IMG/VR virus record: IMGVR_UViG_3300025889_000980
Location: 1 to 23,322 of that record
Direction: 5' to 3' (one strand)
Source of the DNA: a virus
Length of the DNA: 23,322 nucleotides
Made by a program: the position numbers and the translations under genes. The notes beneath the pieces are model-generated. The model was given only the letters and a program-made list of their open reading frames with translations. It made no database searches and had not been told where the DNA came from. Shown piece by piece: positions 5,511 to 12,222 of the stretch; the first letter of the stretch is position 1; every line of letters starts with the position of its first letter.

Positions 5511-5522
5511 ATTTGATATTAA
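5494..5522 (+). promoter_or_regulatory. Extended -10 promoter for the ssDNA-binding protein gene
   Basis: TTGACA at 5494-5499, a 17-base spacer, and TATTAA at 5517-5522, with the extended -10 dinucleotide TG at 5514-5515. The expected start is near 5529, giving a leader of about 30 bases before the ATG at 5561. The -35 box is inside the last codons of the coiled-coil gene. With the terminator at 6062-6094 this makes ssb a possible single-gene transcript. Confidence 0.6.
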
Positions 5523-5560
5523 AACAATAACAATTAACAATTATAACAAAGGAAATACAT

Positions 5561-6010
5561 ATGGCAATAATTGAAGGCACAGCTTACTGGGCTTCTCTGA
5601 CACGACCAAACGAAAAGTTTGAACCTATGTGGAGAATTGATTTAGCAGTAGACGACAAGTCAGCTAATGAACTTAAAGAACAAGGTATAGCACTTGGTGA
5701 AACTACTGTAGATGAAAAGACTATTCCTAATATAGTAAGATTCAAAAGAAAAGTACAGAAAGCTAATGGTGATAAGAATACTCAACCACAATTAGTAGAT
5801 GCTTCTAAGAATCCACTAGATAAAATAGTAGGTAATGGAAGTAAAGTTAAAGTAATGTACAAACCATACGAATGGAACTTCAAAGGTAAGAAGGGAATGG
5901 GTTTAGACTTACAAGCTGTACAAGTCATTGACTTAATCGAGTATACACCTAAAGAAGATTTTGATGTTGAAAATTCTTCAGGTGGTGTTGACATCAAGGA
6001 TGATTTTTAG
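5561..6010 (+). CDS. Single-stranded DNA-binding protein, T7 gp2.5-like
   Basis: 149 aa, shorter than T7 gp2.5 (232 aa). The N-terminus (IIEGTAYWASLTRPNEKF, then MWRIDLAVDD) is typical of phage OB-fold ssDNA-binding proteins, with a conserved aromatic and positive stretch, and VRFKRKVQKANG and VKVMYKPYEWNFKGKKG give basic strands for DNA contact. The tail is acidic and ends Lys-Asp-Asp-Phe; in T7 such a tail with a terminal Phe docks on the polymerase and is swapped with the helicase tail. It coats lagging-strand template DNA and helps annealing. ATG 5561 follows AAAGGA at 5548-5553. Its own promoter and a strong terminator suggest high, separate expression. Confidence 0.82.
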   Translation: MAIIEGTAYWASLTRPNEKFEPMWRIDLAVDDKSANELKEQGIALGETTVDEKTIPNIVRFKRKVQKANGDKNTQPQLVDASKNPLDKIVGNGSKVKVMYKPYEWNFKGKKGMGLDLQAVQVIDLIEYTPKEDFDVENSSGGVDIKDDF

Positions 6011-6026
6011 TACTATCCAACTGTTG

Positions 6027-6051
6027 AAATGAAATTTACTTTTCATTTTTT
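6027..6051 (+). terminator. Weak AT-rich hairpin with T-run, first of a tandem pair
   Basis: AAATGAAA (6027-6034) pairs with TTTCATTT (6041-6048) around a 6-base loop and runs into more Ts (6049-6051). It has few G-C pairs and is probably a weak pause or RNA-stabilising hairpin just ahead of the strong terminator. Confidence 0.45.
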
Positions 6052-6061
6052 CTTACTCCGA

Positions 6062-6094
6062 GGGGGTGGCGAGAAATTGCCACTCCTTTTTTTT
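6062..6094 (+). terminator. Strong intrinsic terminator after the ssDNA-binding protein gene
   Basis: GGGGGTGGC (6062-6070) pairs with GCCACTCCT (6079-6087) through about nine pairs including two G-T, around an 8-base loop, and is followed by T at 6087-6094. It is the most GC-rich spot nearby. It separates ssb from the primase-helicase gene, which must be reached by read-through, by antitermination or from a promoter I cannot see. Confidence 0.9.
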
Positions 6095-6124
6095 GGACTC
6101 AATTAAAATTAACTAAGGGCGACA

Positions 6125-7765
6125 ATGGAAGAAATAAATAAAAAAGGTTTTGTAAAATACCACTTACCCTGTCCACTATGTTCAAGTAGTGACGCAGTAT
6201 CTGTTAACGCAGACAACTCAGCTTATTGTTTTTCATGTCAAGAATTTATAAAGGAATACGATATGGAAATACAACCAACAATACCACAAACTAAAAACGA
6301 ATATGAAGTAAAAGATTTCATGAAAGATTCTAACTATGCAGAAATTATAGATAGAAATATTTCTGAAGACACCTGTAAAAAGTTTGGTGTTACAGTTAAG
6401 ATGGATAACATGGGTAATATCATTAGTCATTATTATCCTTATCATGATACTCAAGGTGCAAAGATTGCAACTAAGACTAGGTATACTAAGCTAAAAGAAT
6501 TTAGTATACAAGGTAACACAAAAGATTCTGGCTTGTTTGGTCAACATCTTTTTTCTAAAAATAAATACTGTATTATAACTGAAGGAGAGTTGGATGCTCT
6601 ATCATCTTATCAGATGATGTTAAAGGGTAACTATCATACACCAGTAGTAAGTATTAAGAATGGAATATCTTCAGCAGTAAAAGATATTAAAAATAGTTTA
6701 GAGTGGTTAGAAAATAATTTTGATAATGTTATTATAAATTTTGATAATGACCCACAAGGTAGAGAAGGTGCAATGAAAGTTGCAGAATTATTCTCTCCAG
6801 GAAAATGTAAAGTCATGCATTTACCTGAAGGATTAAAAGATGCTTCAGATTGTTTAACTCAAAACAAAATACAAATATATAATAAAACATTTTGGGATGC
6901 TAAGAAGTTTGCACCTGATGGAATTATAAATGCTAGTACATTATTAGATGATGTACTTAAACCAGTAACAAAATCATTTGTTCAATATCCTTTTGAAGGA
7001 TTAAATAAAATTACATATGGTCTAAGACCTTCAGAGTTAGTTACATTTACAGCAGGGTCTGGACTAGGTAAGACACAAGTAATGAGAGAAGTAGTACATC
7101 ACATTATAAAATCAACTGAAGATAATATTGGTTTGTTAATGTTAGAAGAAACACCAGTCATAACTTCAAAAGGTTTGATGAGTGTTGAAGCTAATCAAAG
7201 ATTACACTTACCAGATGTTCATGTAAGTAAAGAAGAAATGACAACTTACTTTAAAGCAACAGTAGGTACTGGTAGAGTATTTATGTTTGACCATTTTGGT
7301 TCTAACTCTATTGATAATATTGTTTCAAGAGTTAGGTTCTTAGCTAAAGGTCAAGACTGTAAATACATAGTGATTGACCATATAAGTATTATTGTATCCG
7401 ACCAACAACATGGTGATGAGAGAAGAGCATTGGATGAAATTATGACTAGACTTAGAACACTTGTTCAAGAGACAGGGGTATCTATGATAGTTGTATCACA
7501 CCTTAGAAGACCTGAAGGTAAAGGTCATGAAGAGGGAGCAGCAACTTCACTATCACAATTAAGAGGTTCGGCTAGTATAGGTCAGCTAAGTGACATGGTT
7601 ATTGGGCTTGAGAGAGACGCACAGAACGATGACCCTGATATTAGGAACACCACTAGGATAAGAGTATTAAAGAATAGATTCTCTGGTATTACAGGTCCTT
7701 GTTGTGATTTAAAATATGATATAGATACTGGTAGACTTAATGAGGTAAAGTCTGATGACTTTTAA
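6125..7765 (+). CDS. DNA primase-helicase, T7 gp4-like
   Basis: 546 aa (T7 gp4 is 566). Domains in order: a zinc-binding domain with Cys16, Cys19, Cys35 and Cys38 spaced as in T7 gp4; a TOPRIM primase core with YCIITEGELDAL near residue 150 and IINFDNDPQGREGA near 205; a RecA-like ring helicase with Walker A GSGLGKT (Lys316), Walker B YIVIDHIS (Asp418), and VVSHLRRP near 458-465. It unwinds the fork 5' to 3' and makes RNA primers. The C-terminus ends Ser-Asp-Asp-Phe, like T7 gp4, and those codons overlap the start of the polymerase gene, so the two are translationally coupled. ATG 6125 follows AAGGG at 6115-6119. Gene order helicase then polymerase, with ssb upstream, mirrors a T7-type replisome. 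Confidence 0.95.
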   Translation: MEEINKKGFVKYHLPCPLCSSSDAVSVNADNSAYCFSCQEFIKEYDMEIQPTIPQTKNEYEVKDFMKDSNYAEIIDRNISEDTCKKFGVTVKMDNMGNIISHYYPYHDTQGAKIATKTRYTKLKEFSIQGNTKDSGLFGQHLFSKNKYCIITEGELDALSSYQMMLKGNYHTPVVSIKNGISSAVKDIKNSLEWLENNFDNVIINFDNDPQGREGAMKVAELFSPGKCKVMHLPEGLKDASDCLTQNKIQIYNKTFWDAKKFAPDGIINASTLLDDVLKPVTKSFVQYPFEGLNKITYGLRPSELVTFTAGSGLGKTQVMREVVHHIIKSTEDNIGLLMLEETPVITSKGLMSVEANQRLHLPDVHVSKEEMTTYFKATVGTGRVFMFDHFGSNSIDNIVSRVRFLAKGQDCKYIVIDHISIIVSDQQHGDERRALDEIMTRLRTLVQETGVSMIVVSHLRRPEGKGHEEGAATSLSQLRGSASIGQLSDMVIGLERDAQNDDPDIRNTTRIRVLKNRFSGITGPCCDLKYDIDTGRLNEVKSDDF

Positions 7766-9437
7766 TAAAGTTGTATTTGATATAGAAACAACCATGACTG
7801 CTGATAAGATATGGTGTATTGTTTGTAAACATGGCGATACTTATTATCAGTTTAAAGAGGATAGGTTACATAGGTTTGCTGAATTAATAAAGCAAACTGA
7901 AGAAGTTATAGGTCATAATATAATTGGATTTGATATACCAGTAGTCAATACTATTTTTGGTTATGATGTATTTGCTAATTGTAAAGTAACTGACACTTTA
8001 GTTTTATCTAGATTATTAAATCCTATGATAGAAGGTGGACACTCATTAAAAAATTGGGGTACTAAGTTAGGTCAAAATAAAATACATTTTGAACAGTTTG
8101 ATTTCTTCTCTGAAGATATGTTAACTTATTGTAGAAATGATGTTGAACTAACTGAAAGACTTTATAAATTTTTAATTAACAAAACAAAAGACTTTGGTAT
8201 GTCAATTGAATTGGAACATAAGGTTGCACAAATAATTCAGAAACAACATGAAAGAGGATTTAAGATTAATGTTGTTGAAGCATATGAATTACAATCTAAG
8301 TTTCAAGAAGATATGAATAACTTAACTTCTAAAGTTAGAGAAACTTTTCCTCCATTAAAAATAGAAGAAGAGTTTATACCTAAGTCTAATAACAAAGCAA
8401 GAGGTTATGTGAAGGGTGTACCTTTCACTAAAGTTAAATACAAAGAATTTAATTTAGGTTCAAGGCAACAGATTGCTGAACGATTAGTTATGCTTGGATG
8501 GAAACCAAAAAAGAAAACTGATAAAGGACATATCATTGTTGATGAGAAAGTATTATCTGAGATACATAATATTCCTGAAGCTAAATTAATAAACAGATAC
8601 TTAATGCTACAGAAAAGAATTGCTCAAGTAAATTCTTGGATAGAAGCTATTAAGGAAGATGGTAGAGTACATGGCAAGGTCATTACTAATGGCACTATAA
8701 CAGGAAGAATGAGTCACCAGTCGCCCAACATGGCTCAGATTCCTGCTGTGTACTCTCCATATGGTAAAGAATGTAGGGCATTATGGACAGTAAACAAAGG
8801 TTATAAACTAGTAGGAGTGGATGCATCTGGTCTTGAGTTAAGGATGTTAGCACACTACATGAATGATAAGGATTATATATATGAAGTCGTTAATGGAGAT
8901 ATACACACAGCAAATCAAAATGCTGCTGGTTTGGAATCAAGAGATAAGGCGAAGACTTTTATCTACGCATTTATCTATGGAGCAGGTTCAAAAAAAATCG
9001 GAAGTATCATTGGAGGTTCGGAAAGAGATGGAGAAAGAACTAAAGAAAAATTTCTTAGAGCAACACCAAGTCTTAGAAGCTTACGAGAAAAAGTGGAACG
9101 AGTGGCTCAACGAAGATGGGTCAGAGGACTCGACCAAAGAAAAATAATTATAAGACATCCTCATGCAGCATTGAATACTTTGTTGCAAGGAGCAGGTGCT
9201 ATTGTTATGAAGTATGCGTTGACAATACTAGAACAATATGTTATAAATAAACGAATCAAAGCATTTCCAGTTGTTAATGTACATGATGAATTTCAATACG
9301 AGGTTGAAGAAAGTAGAGCCGAAGAGTTTGGAAGACTAGCAGTACAATCAATTATAGATGCAGGTAAACAATTAAATGTAAGGTGTCCACTAAATGGCGA
9401 ATATAAAATCGGAAACAACTGGTCAGAAACACATTAG
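7755..9437 (+). CDS. DNA polymerase, family A, T7 gp5-like
   Basis: 560 aa with a 3'-5' exonuclease followed by a polymerase domain. Exo I is DIETT with Asp9 and Glu11, Exo II is GHNIIGFDIPVV near residue 55, Exo III is YCRNDVELTERLY near 125-135, so proofreading looks intact. Polymerase motif A is GVDASGLELRML with Asp356; motif B is RDKAKTFIYAFIYG with Arg396, Lys400 and Tyr404; motif C is VHDEF with Asp511. It is shorter than T7 gp5 (704 aa), so the thioredoxin-binding insertion of T7 is probably missing and processivity must come another way. Tyr404 is at the position of E. coli Pol I Phe762 and T7 Tyr526; Tyr there is reported for virulent phages. The start overlaps the helicase gene by 11 bases. 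A promoter-like sequence lies inside at 9219-9247. Confidence 0.96.
   Translation: MTFNKVVFDIETTMTADKIWCIVCKHGDTYYQFKEDRLHRFAELIKQTEEVIGHNIIGFDIPVVNTIFGYDVFANCKVTDTLVLSRLLNPMIEGGHSLKNWGTKLGQNKIHFEQFDFFSEDMLTYCRNDVELTERLYKFLINKTKDFGMSIELEHKVAQIIQKQHERGFKINVVEAYELQSKFQEDMNNLTSKVRETFPPLKIEEEFIPKSNNKARGYVKGVPFTKVKYKEFNLGSRQQIAERLVMLGWKPKKKTDKGHIIVDEKVLSEIHNIPEAKLINRYLMLQKRIAQVNSWIEAIKEDGRVHGKVITNGTITGRMSHQSPNMAQIPAVYSPYGKECRALWTVNKGYKLVGVDASGLELRMLAHYMNDKDYIYEVVNGDIHTANQNAAGLESRDKAKTFIYAFIYGAGSKKIGSIIGGSERDGERTKEKFLRATPSLRSLREKVERVAQRRWVRGLDQRKIIIRHPHAALNTLLQGAGAIVMKYALTILEQYVINKRIKAFPVVNVHDEFQYEVEESRAEEFGRLAVQSIIDAGKQLNVRCPLNGEYKIGNNWSETH
9219..9247 (+). promoter_or_regulatory. Candidate internal promoter inside the DNA polymerase gene
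   Basis: TTGACA at 9219-9224, a 17-base spacer, and TATAAA at 9242-9247, with extended -10 TG at 9239-9240. A start near 9254 would transcribe the exonuclease, speD and following genes separately from the polymerase. It lies in coding sequence, so the match could be chance, but it has the same layout as the ssb promoter. Confidence 0.5.
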
Positions 9438-10347
9438 TACGATAGCAACAGACATCAAGCAATTGATTTCTGATATATCTACTGGTAAACCTGCCAACAT
9501 GACAGAGGAAAACTTAAATGTTTTTCTTAATAATATTAAAGAAGCTGTTCTAGCTTGGAATACTTCTCAAGTAAAAGCAGAAAAGTATGAAGGTAAACTT
9601 AGGATGTCTTCTATTGGTAAACCTGCAAGACAACTATGGTATGATAAACATAGTCCTAAAGATAGAAAGAATGAAGACACAGGATTAAATTTAAAATTTT
9701 TATATGGTCATATCATTGAACATTTAGTTTTATATTTAGCAGAGTTAGCAGGACATACTATCAAAGACCAACAAAGAAAAGTTGAAGTGTCAGGAGTATC
9801 AGGACACATAGACAGTATCATTGATGGTGAAGTATGTGATGTTAAATCAGCATCACCTTTTAGTTTTAAAAAATTTCAATCAGGTGAGATAGTTGGTGAT
9901 GACCCTTTTGGTTATCATGCACAATTAGCAGCATATGAAGAAGGTTGTGATACAAAAGCAGGTGGCTTTCTTGTTGTTGATAAATCTTCTGGTGATATTT
10001 GTTTTTACAAACCAGATGATATGGCTAAACCAAATGTTAAATCTTTAATTAAAAATTTAAATACTGCTTTAGAACAAGACACTCCTCCAGAAAAATGTTA
10101 TGAATATAAAACAGAAAAGAATGGTAACAAAACTTTAGCTACTGGTTGTATGTTTTGTCCACACAAATGGGAATGTCATTCTGATGCTAATGGTGGTAAA
10201 GGTTTAAGAGTATTTAAATATTCTAATAAGAATGTTATGTTAGCTGAAGTTATTAAAGAACCTAATGTAGATGAAATTACAAATCAATATAAGGAACAAT
10301 TAGAAAACTATGGAAAAAGAACTGATACACAAGCACCTTCTAATTAG
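9394..10347 (+). CDS. RecB/Cas4-like PD-(D/E)XK exonuclease with a cysteine cluster
   Basis: 317 aa. The nuclease core shows GHIIEH (residues 105-110), then His138 and Asp140 (SGHIDSI), Asp149-x-Lys151 (CDVKSAS), and a QxxxY motif Gln177/Tyr181 (HAQLAAYEEG). This is the order of the RecB/AddB/Cas4 nuclease family. The C-terminus has Cys252-x2-Cys255-x5-Cys261 plus Cys235; the x2-x5 spacing is that of the AddB/Cas4 iron-sulfur cluster, although the fourth cysteine there usually comes before the nuclease core. Directly after polA it probably does the job of T7 gp6: degrading host DNA, removing primers and supporting recombination. ATG 9394 lies inside polA (44-base overlap), 10 bases after AAGG. 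The frame then runs into speD with a 38-base overlap. Confidence 0.85.
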   Translation: MANIKSETTGQKHISTIATDIKQLISDISTGKPANMTEENLNVFLNNIKEAVLAWNTSQVKAEKYEGKLRMSSIGKPARQLWYDKHSPKDRKNEDTGLNLKFLYGHIIEHLVLYLAELAGHTIKDQQRKVEVSGVSGHIDSIIDGEVCDVKSASPFSFKKFQSGEIVGDDPFGYHAQLAAYEEGCDTKAGGFLVVDKSSGDICFYKPDDMAKPNVKSLIKNLNTALEQDTPPEKCYEYKTEKNGNKTLATGCMFCPHKWECHSDANGGKGLRVFKYSNKNVMLAEVIKEPNVDEITNQYKEQLENYGKRTDTQAPSN

Positions 10348-10684
10348 AGCAGAGGTAAAGAAACCTTTAGCTACTGAAGAAGATACAGTTGCTTGGATGA
10401 AAAAATTAATTAATAAAATAGATATGAATATATTAGCAGGACCTTATTCATCTAGAGTTACTAAGAAAGGTAATAAAGGATTAAGTGGTGTTGCTATTAT
10501 AGATACTTCACACATTGGTATTCATACATGGGATGAACAACAACCTGCATTAATACAGTTAGATGTTTATTCTTGTAAAGAATTTAAGAAGACAGATGTA
10601 CTAGAATGTTTAGAAATATTTGAACCTATCATAGTAGAGTATAAATATTTTGATAGAGATACTAATTTTAAGGAATTAAAATAA
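10310..10684 (+). CDS. speD: S-adenosylmethionine decarboxylase family proenzyme (pyruvoyl enzyme)
   Basis: 124 aa, the usual length of the small bacterial class. The core is DTSHIGIHTWDE then QLDVYSC: Ser67 is the predicted cleavage residue that becomes the pyruvoyl group, His72 the processing residue and Cys89 the catalytic acid, matching Ser63, His68 and Cys83 of the Thermotoga enzyme with two residues inserted before the Cys. The family self-cleaves and decarboxylates S-adenosylmethionine to supply aminopropyl groups for spermidine. Odd points: the residue before the cleaved Ser is Thr66, where the family usually has Glu, and there is no spermidine synthase in the window. Some homologues are known to have become ornithine or arginine decarboxylases, so the substrate is open. 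It overlaps the exonuclease gene by 38 bases; AAGGA at 10291-10295 is the likely binding site. Confidence 0.88.
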   Translation: MEKELIHKHLLIRAEVKKPLATEEDTVAWMKKLINKIDMNILAGPYSSRVTKKGNKGLSGVAIIDTSHIGIHTWDEQQPALIQLDVYSCKEFKKTDVLECLEIFEPIIVEYKYFDRDTNFKELK

Positions 10685-10845
10685 TGAAATGTTTTATTTG
10701 TAATGGTGATGTTCTTTGGGGTAATGACTTTGATGCTGAAGATGTATATGATAATGATGAATATTTATTTGTAAGTAATTATAGTTGTAAAAATTGTAAT
10801 GCTTCATATGAAGTTTGTCATGGAAAGAAAGAAAATGAACAGTAA
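10684..10845 (+). CDS. Zinc-ribbon mini-protein, 53 aa
   Basis: ATG 10684 overlaps the speD stop (TAATG), with AAGGA at 10670-10674 nine bases upstream. The product has two CxxC pairs, Cys3/Cys6 (CFIC) and Cys35/Cys38 (CKNC), on either side of a very acidic stretch, the layout of a zinc ribbon. Cys45 is an extra. Such mini-proteins often bind nucleic acid or a protein partner. Coupling to speD suggests co-expression only; function unknown. Confidence 0.72.
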   Translation: MKCFICNGDVLWGNDFDAEDVYDNDEYLFVSNYSCKNCNASYEVCHGKKENEQ

Positions 10846-11131
10846 ACAAATGAAACCTATAAGAAGAAAAGCAAGACATATACTTGTTGAGTGGCTACAG
10901 TCTTTGTTATCTAAAGATGAAGCTAGTAAAATTAATTATAAAAATGTATTTGATTTTATTCCTAATCAAACTCACTACTATGATAGACAACAACAATGTA
11001 GACTACAACCTTGGTCTTACAAATGGATAGTAAAGAAACTAAAAAGAAATCCAGAGTTGACAATAGATGATTTAAATGCTATGTTACAACCAACAGAAAA
11101 ACAATTAAGAAGACAGGATAATATATTATAA
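10835..11131 (+). CDS. Basic hypothetical protein, 98 aa
   Basis: The frame is open from 10799, but that would lie deep in the zinc-ribbon gene. ATG 10835 (MNSKQMKPIRRKARH) follows a purine-rich GGAAAGAAAG and gives an 11-base overlap. The product is basic and mostly helical (ILVEWLQSLLSK, WSYKWIVKKLKRNPELTIDDL), with an NQTHYYDRQQQCRLQPW segment that looks conserved. Possibly a nucleic-acid-binding accessory factor; family not recognised. Confidence 0.65.
   Translation: MNSKQMKPIRRKARHILVEWLQSLLSKDEASKINYKNVFDFIPNQTHYYDRQQQCRLQPWSYKWIVKKLKRNPELTIDDLNAMLQPTEKQLRRQDNIL
11057..11085 (+). promoter_or_regulatory. Candidate internal promoter ahead of the DUF3310 gene
   Basis: TTGACA at 11057-11062, a 17-base spacer, and TATGTT at 11080-11085 (four of six), with extended -10 TG at 11077-11078. 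It shares GTTGACAA and the extended -10 layout with the ssb promoter and the polA internal candidate. It lies in coding sequence, and the -10 box is poor. Confidence 0.35.
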
Positions 11132-11370
11132 TGCCAAGCAAAGAAATGTTTAAAGGAGTTGCTTATGATAGCTTAGATAAGCAAATTGATGGAGACCACT
11201 ACAAAGGTATGAAGATTCAACCTGCTCAGTTTATAAATGAGAATCAATTATTATTTGCTGAAGGTAATGCTATTAAATATATTTGTAGACATAAGCTAAA
11301 AGGAAAACAAAAAGATATAGAAAAAGCAATTCACTATTTAGAAATGATATTGGAGAGAGACTATGACTAA
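11131..11370 (+). CDS. DUF3310 protein, T7 gp1.7 nucleotide kinase-like
   Basis: 79 aa. The family core is clear: DGDHYKGMKIQPAQFI at residues 20-35, then FAEGNAIKYICRHKLKGKQKDIEKAIHYLEMIL. DUF3310 includes T7 gp1.7, which phosphorylates dGMP and dTMP, so a role in nucleotide supply for replication is likely but not shown here. The protein is little more than the domain. The start overlaps the previous stop (TAATG), and the 3' end overlaps the next gene by 8 bases. Confidence 0.88.
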   Translation: MPSKEMFKGVAYDSLDKQIDGDHYKGMKIQPAQFINENQLLFAEGNAIKYICRHKLKGKQKDIEKAIHYLEMILERDYD

Positions 11371-11665
11371 CGAATCACAGATAACACAATTAGAAAAAAG
11401 AGCAAGAGGTTTTCGCAGAATCATCTCAGCACTAAATGATTTACCTATGTATGGTATTAACAGACACTTAGATAAAATACTTCATGTTAAAATTGATGCT
11501 TTGAAAGACCATCTTAAATTAAAGATAACAAGAAACAATGAGAAGTTAAATGAAATGTATACTGAAAGTGTAGATAGTTTAGCTGATGATGATGGACAAC
11601 AAGGAGAAATAGCACCTGTTGTTATAGAAGAAATACATAATAAGGAAATTATTAATGACAAGTAA
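11363..11665 (+). CDS. Hypothetical protein, 100 aa
   Basis: ATG 11363 follows GGAGAG at 11352-11357 and overlaps the DUF3310 gene by 8 bases. The N-terminal 60 residues are basic and helical (LEKRARGFRRIISALNDL); the C-terminal part is acidic and probably disordered (VDSLADDDGQQGE). No recognised family. Confidence 0.7.
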   Translation: MTNESQITQLEKRARGFRRIISALNDLPMYGINRHLDKILHVKIDALKDHLKLKITRNNEKLNEMYTESVDSLADDDGQQGEIAPVVIEEIHNKEIINDK

Positions 11666-11987
11666 TATAGTAGGATTGAATGGTAAACCTACCAAACCAG
11701 TAGAACCTAAACCAATTTATAATTTAAGAGTTTGTTTAATTGGTTCAGATGATATAGACATTAAAAGAGTAGAAACATTTGGTGTTGCTGAGGATGGGTT
11801 CTTTATGGTTAAGTCTTTAGACAATCCTAAGTTTCCTATATTCATGACTAATCCTGTTAGAATTAGAACCATTGAAACCTATAAAGAAGGTGATACTCCT
11901 ATGACTAAACTTAGAAGCGAGAAGAATGATGATGATTTTCTTGTTGACTTATTGAAAGAGAAACATGAAAACCAATCGAAAACTTAA
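11655..11987 (+). CDS. Hypothetical protein, 110 aa
   Basis: ATG 11655 lies 7 bases after AAGGAA (11642-11647). The product has a central beta-rich part (YNLRVCLIGSDDIDIKRVETFGV, FFMVKSLDN, FPIFMTNPVRIRTI) that could form a small barrel, and a charged C-terminal tail. It overlaps both neighbours. Family not recognised. Confidence 0.7.
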   Translation: MTSNIVGLNGKPTKPVEPKPIYNLRVCLIGSDDIDIKRVETFGVAEDGFFMVKSLDNPKFPIFMTNPVRIRTIETYKEGDTPMTKLRSEKNDDDFLVDLLKEKHENQSKT

Positions 11988-12222
11988 ACAAAAGAAAAGA
12001 ACTAAAAGAAAAGAAGCACACTTGATGGGCTTTAAATTAATTATTAATAATCAAGGACAATTTATTACTGAACTATCTAAGTATCCTTTAGATAAAATTC
12101 ATCTTCATTTTAAAAAAGAAAATGCTGGAGTTATCAAAGCATTATTAAAAGAATGTGATGCTAAGTTTAATATGTTGACTGAAGACCTAGAAAAGATTGC
12201 TTCAGATGTTTTTCATTCTTAG
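11965..12222 (+). CDS. Hypothetical protein, 85 aa, basic N-terminus
   Basis: ATG 11965 follows GAAAGAG and overlaps the previous gene by 23 bases. The first 18 residues are almost all Lys, Arg, Asn and Gln (KLKQKKRTKRKEAH), then a compact domain follows. An internal ATG at 12025 would remove the basic tail but has no binding site. It is the last rightward gene; its TAG (12220-12222) overlaps the stop of the convergent gene, leaving no space for a terminator between the two arms. Confidence 0.65.
   Translation: MKTNRKLKQKKRTKRKEAHLMGFKLIINNQGQFITELSKYPLDKIHLHFKKENAGVIKALLKECDAKFNMLTEDLEKIASDVFHS

Noticed and set aside
5988-6016. TTGACA at 5988-5993 with TACTAT 17 bases later
   Set aside because: The -10 box is poor, there is no extended TG, and it would start a transcript straight into the strong terminator at 6062-6094.
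8863-9147. Plus-strand open frame of 94 codons inside the polymerase gene
   Set aside because: It overlaps the conserved polymerase motif B region in another frame and has no recognisable content; a shadow of polA.
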